NCBI GenBank assembly: GCA_945836835.1
Contig: CAMAML010000071.1
Location: forward strand, 1 to 6,564
Direction: 5' to 3'
From: an uncultured cyanobacterium
GTDB lineage: Bacteria; Cyanobacteriota; Vampirovibrionia; Gastranaerophilales; Gastranaerophilaceae
Length of the DNA: 6,564 nucleotides
Below are positions 1 through 6,075 of this stretch, in pieces (position 1 is the stretch's first letter; every line of letters starts with the position of its first letter). The notes beneath the pieces are model-generated. The model was not told the DNA's origin and ran no database searches. It worked only from the letters and a program-made list of their open reading frames with translations. A program made the position numbers and the translations under genes.

Positions 1-571
1 CCTGACATTTTGGAGAATAAACAAGCAACATTGGTACTCCGTCACCCGTCACAATCCCTACGGTATCTTCATTACCACTACTCAGTGCAAGGGCTTTTAA
101 ATCCGTACCTTTTGTTAGGCTGCTGACGGAAACGGATGAAAGAGTGGGGCTGTTGTTCTGATAGGTATTAACCGTTTCACTCGGCCAACACTCGCTAAGA
201 TTTCCGCTGTCGCAAACTTTTGCGATTGTCATGTGTTTTTTCAGCTCGTTGACGAAGTTTTTTGTAGCAGGTGCGTCATAGGGTCCAATCTTGCCCAAAC
301 TGTTCATCTTGTCGGTTGCTTTGGTTAATTTGTACTTAACCGTACGAACTTGTTCTTTTCTGACTTTGTCTTGGATGTTCGTCACTAACGTTGGCATCGT
401 CACCGCCGCCACTACGCCGATAACACCAAGGGTAATCAAGACTTCTGCAAGAGTAAAGCCAATTTTTACGAGGCGTGGAGAACTGCTCTGCGAGGCGTGG
501 TGAAATTTATGCCCCTTTGGTAGCGTACAAAAGTGGACTCTGTCCACCCTTTTTAATTTTTGTAAATTCAT
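1..571 (-). CDS. type IV pilin-like / type II secretion pseudopilin precursor (3' end outside window)
   Basis: A secreted filament-type subunit: a basic leader is followed by K-I-G|F-T-L-A-E-V-L-I-T-L, the prepilin peptidase site, with cleavage expected after Gly38. Phe39 becomes the N-terminus and Glu43 is the conserved Glu at +5. The hydrophobic helix FTLAEVLITLGVIGVVAA (39-56) anchors the protein in the membrane and packs the filament core. The following 130 residues form a soluble head with cysteines at about 103 and 111 (KVCDSGNLSECW), a possible disulfide. The ATG at 571 has AAAGGAG seven bases upstream, and no other ATG, GTG or TTG lies close before the cleavage site. The gene runs off the left edge after about 190 codons without a stop. 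The family (N-terminal methylation motif) is clear; whether it is a major pilin, minor pilin or T2SS pseudopilin cannot be decided. The 38-residue leader is long for the family and contains a hairpin and a short direct repeat. Confidence 0.9.
   Translation of the reverse strand, partial: MNLQKLKRVDRVHFCTLPKGHKFHHASQSSSPRLVKIGFTLAEVLITLGVIGVVAAVTMPTLVTNIQDKVRKEQVRTVKYKLTKATDKMNSLGKIGPYDAPATKNFVNELKKHMTIAKVCDSGNLSECWPSETVNTYQNNSPTLSSVSVSSLTKGTDLKALALSSGNEDTVGIVTGDGVPMLLVYSPKCQ
469..500. repeat. 10-bp direct repeat inside the prepilin leader
   Basis: CGAGGCGTGG occurs at 469-478 and again at 491-500 (22-bp offset, not a multiple of three, so the copies are read in different frames). Both copies fall in the leader-coding part just before the FTLAEV block. 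They could mark a duplication or the edge of inserted sequence, or be chance. Confidence 0.5.
533..547 (-). other. hairpin within prepilin leader codons
   Basis: Perfect 6-bp arms GTGGAC and GTCCAC with a 3-base loop, read on the minus strand as GTGGAC-AGA-GTCCAC followed by TTTTG. It lies in codons 9-13 of the prepilin. The GC-rich stem plus short T-run resembles a weak intrinsic terminator or attenuator placed inside a coding region, but the stem is short and the T-run is only four bases. Confidence 0.4.
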
Positions 572-578
572 TGTTTTG

Positions 579-585
579 CTCCTTT
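579..585 (-). promoter_or_regulatory. Shine-Dalgarno of the prepilin gene
   Basis: AAAGGAG on the minus strand, seven bases before the ATG at 571. It fixes the start and therefore the unusually long 38-residue leader. No convincing -35/-10 pair was found for this gene in 586-683. Confidence 0.75.
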
Positions 586-630
586 CGCATTTTTTCAATT
601 TCCCATGAAAAAATTCTCTTTAACTTTATT

Positions 631-658
631 TTGTAATGTATTACCTTACATATTTAAT
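631..658 (+). promoter_or_regulatory. candidate promoter and operator dyads for the XRE regulator
   Basis: TTGTAA (631-636), a 16-bp spacer and TTTAAT (653-658, 5/6 match to the -10 consensus) form a possible promoter. Two overlapping imperfect dyads sit on it: GTAAT-GT-ATTAC (633-644) and ATGTA-6-TACAT (636-651). A third, TATTGT-9-ACAATA (664-684), covers the start codon. Such dyads suit autoregulation by the small XRE protein just downstream, which is an inference. Alternative -10 boxes nearer the ATG cannot be excluded. Confidence 0.35.
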
Positions 659-683
659 CTTATTATTGTAGCAAAATAACAAT

Positions 684-893
684 ATGTCAAGACTAAATTT
701 ATTGGGAAATAATATCAAGAAATACAGGAAGCTAAAAAAGCTTTCACAAAATGAGCTTGCGGAAATGTGCGATTTTTCGAGGGAACATTTGGCATGCGTT
801 GAAACGGGAAAAGAGTTTATAAGCCTTAGAAAATTATTTTTGATTGCCGATTTGTTGGAAGTTTCCGTAAAAGATTTGATGAATTTTGAATAA
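684..893 (+). CDS. small XRE/Cro-CI-type helix-turn-helix transcriptional regulator
   Basis: A 69-residue protein that is essentially one HTH domain. Residues 8-66 match the XRE pattern: IKKYRKLKKLSQNELAEMC (helices 1-2, with the typical L-S-Q-x-E-L-A), FSREHLACVETGK (recognition helix and the conserved E-x-G-K turn), and SLRKLFLIADLLEVSVKDLM (helices 4-5). No ligand-binding or dimerisation domain follows, so it is probably a compact DNA-binding repressor. It is transcribed away from the prepilin gene, and the shared 112-bp gap contains several dyads, so self-regulation and control of the prepilin gene are reasonable guesses. No Shine-Dalgarno precedes the ATG (upstream bases AAAATAACAAT), so initiation may be leaderless or SD-independent. 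Similar small proteins occur as mobile-element or toxin-antitoxin regulators, but no partner gene is adjacent. Confidence 0.85.
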   Translation: MSRLNLLGNNIKKYRKLKKLSQNELAEMCDFSREHLACVETGKEFISLRKLFLIADLLEVSVKDLMNFE

Positions 894-899
894 CATCAG

Positions 900-923
900 T
901 TAGTAACTTAGTCACTTAATCAT
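900..923. repeat. degenerate 8-bp tandem repeat, site 1
   Basis: Three successive octamers TTAGTAAC, TTAGTCAC, TTAATCAT between the XRE gene and the transporter. CATCAG flanks it at 894-899 and 921-926. Related octamers occur at 3690-3713 and 3796-3811. Its function is unknown. Confidence 0.6.
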
Positions 924-935
924 CAGCACAACTTA

Positions 936-963
936 TTCAACAAATCTATTTTTATGCTAAAAT
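936..963 (+). promoter_or_regulatory. candidate extended -10 promoter of the SulP gene
   Basis: TGC-TAAAAT (TG at 955-956, -10 TAAAAT at 958-963) is an extended -10 element. The best -35 is the weak TTCAAC (936-941) 16 bp upstream. Transcription would begin near 970, leaving a short leader before the Shine-Dalgarno at 984. Confidence 0.4.
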
Positions 964-983
964 ACCACAATAGCACATAAATC

Positions 984-988
984 GGAGG
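984..988 (+). promoter_or_regulatory. Shine-Dalgarno deciding the SulP TTG start
   Basis: GGAGG with an 8-base spacer to TTG at 997. It supports the rare start codon, and the reading frame from there gives a normal SulP N-terminus. Confidence 0.75.
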
Positions 989-996
989 TCGAGGTT

Positions 997-2604
997 TTGA
1001 CTGGTATAAAAAATTTATTCTCAAATTTTAAAGGTGATTTGTTCGGGGCGATTATCGCCTCTATAATAGCGTTCCCGCAGGCGTTGGCGTTCGGGGTGGC
1101 ATCGGGCATGGGGGCTTCGGCGGGGATTTGGGGTGCAATAATCCTATCCCTCGTTGCGGGAATTTTAGGGTGTAACGTCCCGCTGATTTCGGGCCCGACG
1201 GGTCCCGTCGCAATTATCACCGCAACCGTTGTCGGGATGTATTCGGGCAATATGTCGTCGGTCTTGGCAATCCTTGTTATGGCTGCTATTTTTCAGATAA
1301 TTATCTCAATGACTTCAATCCCGAGAATGATAAAGTATGTTCCATATCCCGTAATTTCGGGCTTCTTGACGGGTATCGGGTTAATCATCATAATCCTTCA
1401 GCTCGCTCCGCTTGTCGGCGGGGTTGCTCAATCTTCAACCATAAAAGCACTTTTGGCGTATCCGCAGGTGTTTGCCTCCATAAATATTCACGCACTTGTT
1501 TTAGGCGGGATTACCCTGTTAATCCTGTTTTTTACCCCGAAATTTATCACAAAAATCCTGCCCTCCCAGCTTTTGGCACTCGTTGCGGTTACTGCCGTTG
1601 CTTACTATTCGTGGTGGGATGTAGAGAAAATTTCCGACATAACTTTTTCCATGCCGGCAATAACTCTACTCGTAATCTCCGTTGAAGGATTGGTAAAAGA
1701 TCTGCCAATAGCCCTGACGCTGGCCTTTATTGCGACAAGCGAAAGTCTTTTGACGGGGATTATAATGGATTCGCTCACGAAAGTTAAGCACAACTCGAAA
1801 AAGCTGGTTTTCGCTCAAGGGGTGGGGAATATGTTTTGTGCCATGACAGGCTCGATGCTTGGTTCTGCCGCCACAATGAGAAGTGTTGCCGCCGTAAAAG
1901 TCGGGGCAAAAACCAAACTTTCCGCAATCCTCTGTTCCATAATTCTTTTAGCGGTTCTGTTCAAGGGGGCGGCGTTCATCTCGCAAATCCCGATATGCGT
2001 GCTTTCGGGAATTTTAATAAAAATCGGCTACGATATTTTGGACTGGAAGGTTATCAAGGTTCTGAAATATGCACCGAAAGACGACTTGTACGTGCTTGTT
2101 ACGGTACTTTTGCTCACGGTATTTTATAACCTGATTTTTGCACTCGGCATCGGGGTAATTCTTGCCTCAATTCTTTATGCAAAGCGGATTGCGGACAATA
2201 CGAATATCAAGGTTACTCAGTTTAACCGAATTGAATACACCCCATATGAAACCAAAATCGAACGGGACTCACACTATAAGATAAGAATTTTGCACATCGA
2301 CGGTCAATTTTTCTTCGGCACGACTACTCAGATAGTTTCTCATTTTGATGAAATGCTTGAGACCGAGTACATTATTTTAAATTATGGATCGAACGCAAAA
2401 CTTGACATGTCGGCGATTTTTGCACTCGAAGATATTATAGTCCGATTAAAATCTCAGGGGATAAAACTTCTCCTTGTAATCCCAAACCAGCAGGTTTTTG
2501 AGCAAATTCGGTCGTTGGAAATTATCTCACAACTTGGCGAAAATTCCGTATTTACGGACGAAAACCTTGCGATAGATAAGGCGCTTAAAGGTTTGGGAAA
2601 ATAG
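997..2604 (+). CDS. SulP-family anion transporter with C-terminal STAS domain (BicA-like)
   Basis: Integral membrane transporter of 535 residues, normal length for bacterial SulP. The membrane domain (about 12-395, a 14-helix fold in this family) carries the hallmarks AFPQALAFGVASG (25-37), SGPTGP (65-70), SGFLTGIGLII (121-131), ATSESLLTGIIMDSLT (246-261), AATMRSVAAVKVGAKT (291-306) and GILIKIGYDILDW (338-350). The STAS domain (about 428-533) aligns DMSAIFALE (470-478) with the usual D-x-[ST]-G-x-x-x-L-E, with Ser472 at the Ser/Thr position and Ala at the Gly. The TM8 block, ATMR and IDW-like motifs recall, from memory, cyanobacterial BicA, a Na+/HCO3- symporter; sulfate or another anion is equally possible because SulP substrates cannot be read from motifs. 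The TTG start is supported by GGAGG. It appears monocistronic, with a terminator-like hairpin after the TAG. Confidence 0.93.
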   Translation: MTGIKNLFSNFKGDLFGAIIASIIAFPQALAFGVASGMGASAGIWGAIILSLVAGILGCNVPLISGPTGPVAIITATVVGMYSGNMSSVLAILVMAAIFQIIISMTSIPRMIKYVPYPVISGFLTGIGLIIIILQLAPLVGGVAQSSTIKALLAYPQVFASINIHALVLGGITLLILFFTPKFITKILPSQLLALVAVTAVAYYSWWDVEKISDITFSMPAITLLVISVEGLVKDLPIALTLAFIATSESLLTGIIMDSLTKVKHNSKKLVFAQGVGNMFCAMTGSMLGSAATMRSVAAVKVGAKTKLSAILCSIILLAVLFKGAAFISQIPICVLSGILIKIGYDILDWKVIKVLKYAPKDDLYVLVTVLLLTVFYNLIFALGIGVILASILYAKRIADNTNIKVTQFNRIEYTPYETKIERDSHYKIRILHIDGQFFFGTTTQIVSHFDEMLETEYIILNYGSNAKLDMSAIFALEDIIVRLKSQGIKLLLVIPNQQVFEQIRSLEIISQLGENSVFTDENLAIDKALKGLGK

Positions 2605-2615
2605 GAACGCACCAT

Positions 2616-2640
2616 GTTTTTGCGTCTTGCAAAAACTTTT
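2616..2640 (+). terminator. intrinsic terminator of the SulP gene
   Basis: Perfect 8-bp stem GTTTTTGC (2616-2623) and GCAAAAAC (2629-2636) around the loop GTCTT, followed by TTTTAATTT. It begins 12 bases after the SulP stop and its T-run reaches the stop codon of the convergent gene. Read on the minus strand no T-run follows the stem, so it looks one-directional. Confidence 0.65.
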
Positions 2641-3625
2641 AATTTGACGCAATACTCTGTTCTCCGAACAGAAAAACTTTAAGGCTGTTTTCGGTTTGTC
2701 TAACGGGTCTGTAGAAATCTTTAACCAAAATATTTTGGGTTTGGATGCACTGAAAGCCTTTAGAGGTAAGATATTTCTCAAATTTTTCGGAATTGTTAGT
2801 GTATTTTTTCTGTTTCAGGAATACGTAAAAATTGGTTTTTCGGCGTGAGATTTCCAAGAACGCAAAGCTCAAAATCTCGTCGTAAAAGAGGTTGTAGCCT
2901 GCGTTTGTGGTCAAATCCACGATAAAATTGGTATTGTCGGAGGTCATAATCGACAAATACGCAATGACCCGATGACTTATGTAATCTTCCAGCACGTAGC
3001 GGTTTTTGTAAAAATTTGTAATCCCTTCAAAAAACGGTTCTTTAAATTCCGTCTTAATCCGTGTCAGGGAAGGTTTATAGAGCGGGGTTAATTCCGAGTT
3101 GTACAGGTCGCTGACCTGTTTTGCGTCGGAGTTTTGGCAGGCACGAAATTTTGCGGGTTCAAATTCTTTTCGGTTAAAGTTTTCGACTTTCCACATATTT
3201 TCGCAAGAGCAATGCCTAAACCCGCAACCGCTCATAAAAAGATCAAACAATTCGTCGTGGGAATTGTCGACCGATACGGAAAACGCCACTGCACCCATAG
3301 CCCCGTAGCGGGCGATAACAAATTCTACGAGCTGTTTTCCCACATCATAAAGATTGTTTTGGAAAATTAATCTTGTGATAACTATTTTATAAGGGTTTCC
3401 CATTGTCGGCAGGACAGTTATTAAGCCCAAAATTTCTTTGTTTGAAACAAGGACGTAAGATTCGGGCAAAAACTTGTATTTTAGCGGCAGGCATGAGTGT
3501 ATAAGCCGAACGGCTTCGGTTTTTAGTTCTTTTGCGAACCTGTCGCTGTCGTCCGCCCCGAGGTATTCGGTCATCTTGCGGATTTTGGGTATGTCAAAAT
3601 AATCCAACGCTCTAATTATAATCAT
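2639..3625 (-). CDS. degenerate tandem GNAT-like acetyltransferase-fold protein
   Basis: A 328-residue soluble protein with two GNAT-like halves. The first (1-148) starts with the typical IRALDYFDIPKIRKM, then the strand pair YVLVSNKEILGLITVLP (57-73), a motif A-like stretch (85-107) and SVDNSHDELFDLFMSGCGFRHC (118-139), resembling the N-x-x-A-x-x-x-Y-x-x-x-G-F end of GNAT domains. The second (160-305) starts again with FRACQNSDAKQVSDLY and ends with a similar LTSKGFQCIQTQNIL. The acetyl-CoA loop [QR]-x-x-G-x-[GA] is damaged: around Gly96 the first half reads YDVGKQ, and the second half has no clear version. It may bind a ligand instead of acetylating, or use an altered loop. No target can be named. 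It converges on the SulP gene and has its own promoter placed so close to the ATG that a leaderless mRNA is expected; no Shine-Dalgarno is present. Confidence 0.7.
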   Translation of the reverse strand: MIIIRALDYFDIPKIRKMTEYLGADDSDRFAKELKTEAVRLIHSCLPLKYKFLPESYVLVSNKEILGLITVLPTMGNPYKIVITRLIFQNNLYDVGKQLVEFVIARYGAMGAVAFSVSVDNSHDELFDLFMSGCGFRHCSCENMWKVENFNRKEFEPAKFRACQNSDAKQVSDLYNSELTPLYKPSLTRIKTEFKEPFFEGITNFYKNRYVLEDYISHRVIAYLSIMTSDNTNFIVDLTTNAGYNLFYDEILSFAFLEISRRKTNFYVFLKQKKYTNNSEKFEKYLTSKGFQCIQTQNILVKDFYRPVRQTENSLKVFLFGEQSIASN

Positions 3626-3631
3626 ACTGTT

Positions 3632-3660
3632 ATTATATAGCTTTTTTTTTAGTTTCGCAA
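3632..3660 (-). promoter_or_regulatory. promoter of the GNAT-like gene, leaderless geometry
   Basis: On the minus strand TTGCGA (3660-3655), a 17-bp spacer and consensus TATAAT (3637-3632). Only six bases (AACAGT) separate the -10 box from the ATG at 3625, so transcription should start at or next to the A of the start codon. The same layout precedes the gene at 6203. Confidence 0.7.
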
Positions 3661-3689
3661 GTGTTTTTTGGGGGTGCTTAAGTTTTGGG

Positions 3690-3713
3690 AAGTTACTAAG
3701 TTACTAAGTTTTA
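3690..3713. repeat. degenerate 8-bp tandem repeat, site 2
   Basis: AAGTTACT, AAGTTACT, AAGTTTTA in direct succession, with a further AAGTTTTG at 3680-3687. The unit is the reverse complement of a rotation of the octamer at 900-923, so this is the same repeat in the other orientation. Confidence 0.6.
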
Positions 3714-3795
3714 AAGGCGAATTTAGAAATTCGGGTGAGGAGGTGAACAAGTTTGCAGAGTTAGGAAATTTATATGATACCCAATTTCCGTAAAA

Positions 3796-3811
3796 ACTTA
3801 ATCACTTAGTC
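3796..3811. repeat. degenerate 8-bp tandem repeat, site 3
   Basis: Two octamers ACTTAATC and ACTTAGTC. They match site 1 (ACTTAGTC then ACTTAATC at 906-921) with the unit order swapped. Confidence 0.55.
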
Positions 3812-3868
3812 GAGCGTGAAGAAAATCCAATACAGGGGGCAATCAGTTGGTTCAGCCACTTTCGCATT

Positions 3869-3910
3869 TTACGTGTGCCATTTCTCGTACCTCTTTAATT
3901 CCTGCTTCAT
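3869..3910 (-). CDS. possible 13-residue mini-ORF behind the c-di-GMP gene
   Basis: ATG at 3910 has a textbook GGAGG (3922-3918) seven bases upstream and encodes MKQELKRYEKWHT before TAA. It starts 15 bases after the stop of the GGDEF/HD-GYP gene, so it could be translated from that mRNA. A second mini-ORF (3867-3802, 21 codons, starting MRKWLNQLIAPCIGF) begins one base after this stop in another frame, a geometry allowing translational coupling, but it runs into the octamer repeat. The pair may be a small peptide, a leader, or the frameshifted remains of a longer small gene. Not recognised; the strong ribosome site is the main support. Confidence 0.25.
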   Translation of the reverse strand: MKQELKRYEKWHT

Positions 3911-3925
3911 AAATAATCCTCCGAG

Positions 3926-5914
3926 TTATATAATCGTCGCAAGTGACGGTGCAATCGCAATGAAATGTCTGACCAAATCTGCGTCCCAAAGTTTTCCCGC
4001 ACCTTCCTGCAAGATTTCGCAAGCCTTTTCGACCGTCATACCTTTTCTGTAGGGTCTATCACTGATGAGTGCGTGATAGGTGTCCGCAACCGCCACAATC
4101 CTTGCCGCAAACGGGATTTCATCACCTTTCAAATGCTCCGGATAACCGCTTCCGTCGATATGTTCGTGGTGATATTTTACAATCGGGATTAAGTGTGCCA
4201 ACGCCTCGTTTGGTGCAAGCACTTTTTCCGCACCGATGACGGGGTGTTGCTTCATAATCTCCCACTCGTCGTTTTCGAGTCTGCCGGGTTTTCTCAAAAC
4301 ATTCTCGGGGATACCGATTTTGCCCACATCGTGCAACAGCCCGCCAAGCCTAATCTTTTGAACCTCATCTTCAGGCAGGTTAATCGCACGTGCCAAAGCC
4401 TCCGAGTACCTCGAAACACTCGTTGAATGACCTTTTGTGTAAGGGTCTTTTGCATCAATCGCCCCCGCTAAGGATGTAACCATTTCTATCAAGTGGTTCT
4501 GAGAAATAATTTCTTCGTTGTTGAACTTATGGACAAGCTCTTCTTCAAAATTTATTCCGAGCTGTGCGTGGCGTTTTGCGATGACTTCGGCAAACGAGTT
4601 CAACGCCGCATCGTCCCAGAAATTGAAATCCGAAGAGCTGATAATTGCCGACATGCCCTCTTTATAGCCTTTTGCCTGCGAAATATACATCGCCTGTTCT
4701 GCCAAAATCAATAGTTTTTCCTGATCCTTTGTGTCATTAGGATAGGTCGAAATCCCGACCGAAACCTTGACGGGTCCTACGTCATCCACAAAACAACAAG
4801 AAAGCGTGTAGGTAATATATTCCGCCAAATACTTGGCATCCGCAGTGTTTGTGTTCGGAAGAATTACGGCAATCTCATCCCCGCCGTATCTGCCCGCCTT
4901 GTCGTTTGAGCGTGCATTCTGCTTAATCTTTTCCGCCAAAAGTTTGATAACCTCGTCCCCCTTGGCATGCCCTAACTCTCTGTTTATCTTTGAAATATTG
5001 TTTATGTCAAACATCACGATTGAAAGTTGCCCGTCGGTGTCGGAAACCTTCTGTATCTCGCTTGCCAAGACTTCCTGAAACCCTCTGTGGTTATACAAAG
5101 AAGTCAAAGTATCCGTGTTTGCAAACTTGTTCGTCTTATCTCTCAATTCGAGATTTTGGAGAAACATTCCCGCATAATTTGCCACGAACGACAACAGCCC
5201 GATGTTACAATTAACGTCATCCGTCCCCAACACCATAACCCCGACGGTATTATTCAGAGCAACCATCGGGAGAAGTATGGTTGAACACGACTGTAAATAA
5301 GGTATGTTCAAATACGTATTGTCTTTGTGAACGACTGCCGACGATGTCGTAAAACATTCCACAATCGGGTTACCGTCCTCGGACAAGAAAATTTTCGATG
5401 AATACGTGCTTCCCAAAGTGTTCAAAAGTTTGAGGTTTATGCACTTGGACTTTTCGTGAAAATACCCGAACGCCGTAAAACTGCAATTCAACTTCTCCGA
5501 ACAAATAGAATGGAGGGCAACATAAAGGTCGTTTGTCGTCTTTTTGCCCTGCAAAGCAATGCCTAAACTTCTGATTACATCAACGTAGTCAACCTCAACG
5601 TTCTTTTGGGTAATCGTCCGCCCCAAAAATCCGCGATACATCTTGTTGGAATTTTTGGCGGTATTTATGTTATTAATCTTTGCGACAATTTCTCTGTTTT
5701 TTAAAATCGAATTTGAACCGGCAGGCTTCGGATTTCTGATGACAGCCTCGCCCGAAGGTGCCAAGATTTTCTTTTCAACTCCCTTTTTGCGTACAATTTT
5801 CCGCTCGCCCGACGGTTGAGCGTTTGCACTCATAGGATTAGCCACCGCTTCCCCATTGGAAGAAAGTGCCTTTTCAATTTGTTCTTCGGTTGTCTTTTTA
5901 CTTTGTCTTGCCAA
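3926..5914 (-). CDS. GAF-GGDEF-HD-GYP cyclic-di-GMP signalling protein
   Basis: Soluble 662-residue protein predicted to make and degrade c-di-GMP. Residues 1-90 are low-complexity and charged, with a repeated S-x-GEAV-x-NP-like element (18-27, 52-62). A GAF sensor (about 110-259), a GGDEF domain (264-424) and an HD-GYP phosphodiesterase (470-655) follow. GGDEF: metal Asp303, guanine-binding Asn311 and Asp320, signature GGDEI (344-348), and an intact inhibitory I-site R335-x-x-D338. The usual D-x-F-K after Asp303 is altered to N-N-I-S, so cyclase activity is uncertain. HD-GYP: His496, HD at 528-529, Lys532, His557, HHE at 582-584 and GYP at 590-592, Asp611; all expected ligands for a two-metal site, while Tyr492 replaces the Glu of three-metal enzymes. 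TTG at 5914 has AGGTGG seven bases upstream; the frame extends to a TTG at 5977 without a good ribosome site. Confidence 0.93.
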   Translation of the reverse strand: MARQSKKTTEEQIEKALSSNGEAVANPMSANAQPSGERKIVRKKGVEKKILAPSGEAVIRNPKPAGSNSILKNREIVAKINNINTAKNSNKMYRGFLGRTITQKNVEVDYVDVIRSLGIALQGKKTTNDLYVALHSICSEKLNCSFTAFGYFHEKSKCINLKLLNTLGSTYSSKIFLSEDGNPIVECFTTSSAVVHKDNTYLNIPYLQSCSTILLPMVALNNTVGVMVLGTDDVNCNIGLLSFVANYAGMFLQNLELRDKTNKFANTDTLTSLYNHRGFQEVLASEIQKVSDTDGQLSIVMFDINNISKINRELGHAKGDEVIKLLAEKIKQNARSNDKAGRYGGDEIAVILPNTNTADAKYLAEYITYTLSCCFVDDVGPVKVSVGISTYPNDTKDQEKLLILAEQAMYISQAKGYKEGMSAIISSSDFNFWDDAALNSFAEVIAKRHAQLGINFEEELVHKFNNEEIISQNHLIEMVTSLAGAIDAKDPYTKGHSTSVSRYSEALARAINLPEDEVQKIRLGGLLHDVGKIGIPENVLRKPGRLENDEWEIMKQHPVIGAEKVLAPNEALAHLIPIVKYHHEHIDGSGYPEHLKGDEIPFAARIVAVADTYHALISDRPYRKGMTVEKACEILQEGAGKLWDADLVRHFIAIAPSLATII

Positions 5915-5921
5915 ATTCAAT

Positions 5922-5927
5922 CCACCT
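5922..5927 (-). promoter_or_regulatory. Shine-Dalgarno deciding the TTG start of the c-di-GMP gene
   Basis: AGGTGG (5927-5922) lies seven bases before TTG at 5914. The alternative TTG at 5977 has only AAGAA immediately upstream and lies next to a dyad (5962-5972), so the shorter protein is preferred. Confidence 0.6.
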
Positions 5928-5961
5928 ATACACTGATTTAACGTTTGTGAAAAATTTAATT

Positions 5962-5972
5962 GACAATTTGTC
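5962..5972. promoter_or_regulatory. short dyad upstream of the c-di-GMP gene
   Basis: GACAA-T-TTGTC, 5-bp perfect arms around one base, flanked by AATT on both sides. On the minus strand it overlaps TTGTCA (5966-5961), a possible -35 whose nearest -10 (TTAAAT) is 19 bp away. It may be a protein-binding site or a weak second promoter; support is limited. Confidence 0.3.
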
Positions 5973-6075
5973 GCCAATTCTTAACAATTCTTCAAAACAA
6001 TCTTACACAAAAAACCACACTTTTACAATCCGCCATTTAGACGGGGCTATTTTGTTGACATACTCCTTTTACCAC

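Larger units (their letters stand above)
3626..3925. other. 300-bp intergenic region between two tandem minus-strand genes
   Basis: No full-size gene fits here. It contains the GNAT-gene promoter (3632-3660), octamer repeats at 3690-3713 and 3796-3811, a 7-bp-arm palindrome CGAATTT-AG-AAATTCG (3718-3733), an inverted repeat GGAAATT (3764-3770) / AATTTCC (3783-3789) with a 12-base loop, and two mini-ORFs next to the stop of the c-di-GMP gene. No intrinsic terminator for the c-di-GMP gene was recognised: neither inverted repeat is followed by a T-run on the minus strand. Confidence 0.6.

Noticed and set aside
894..926. Tiny insertion with a 6-bp target duplication (CATCAG ... CATCAG)
   Set aside because: Six-base repeats 27 bp apart arise easily by chance in AT-rich DNA, and the insert is only the octamer repeat; kept only as a side note.
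957..1250. 97-codon open frame antisense to the SulP 5' end
   Set aside because: A Pro/Ala/Ile-rich shadow of the hydrophobic transporter sequence with no ribosome site or family match.
1836..2129. 97-codon plus-strand frame inside the SulP gene
   Set aside because: Out-of-frame shadow of clearly conserved SulP motifs.
3742..3795. Plus-strand mini-ORF after GAGGAGGTG in the 300-bp intergenic region
   Set aside because: The Shine-Dalgarno-like run abuts the GTG with no usable spacer, and only about 16 codons follow.
6022..6036. tRNA-Tyr-like stretch on the minus strand (ATGGCGGATTGTAAA, with a 14-codon frame MADCKSVV...)
   Set aside because: It resembles the 5' half of a tRNA-Tyr anticodon arm, but the 3' side does not pair and no acceptor or T arm can be folded; at most an old fragment or chance.
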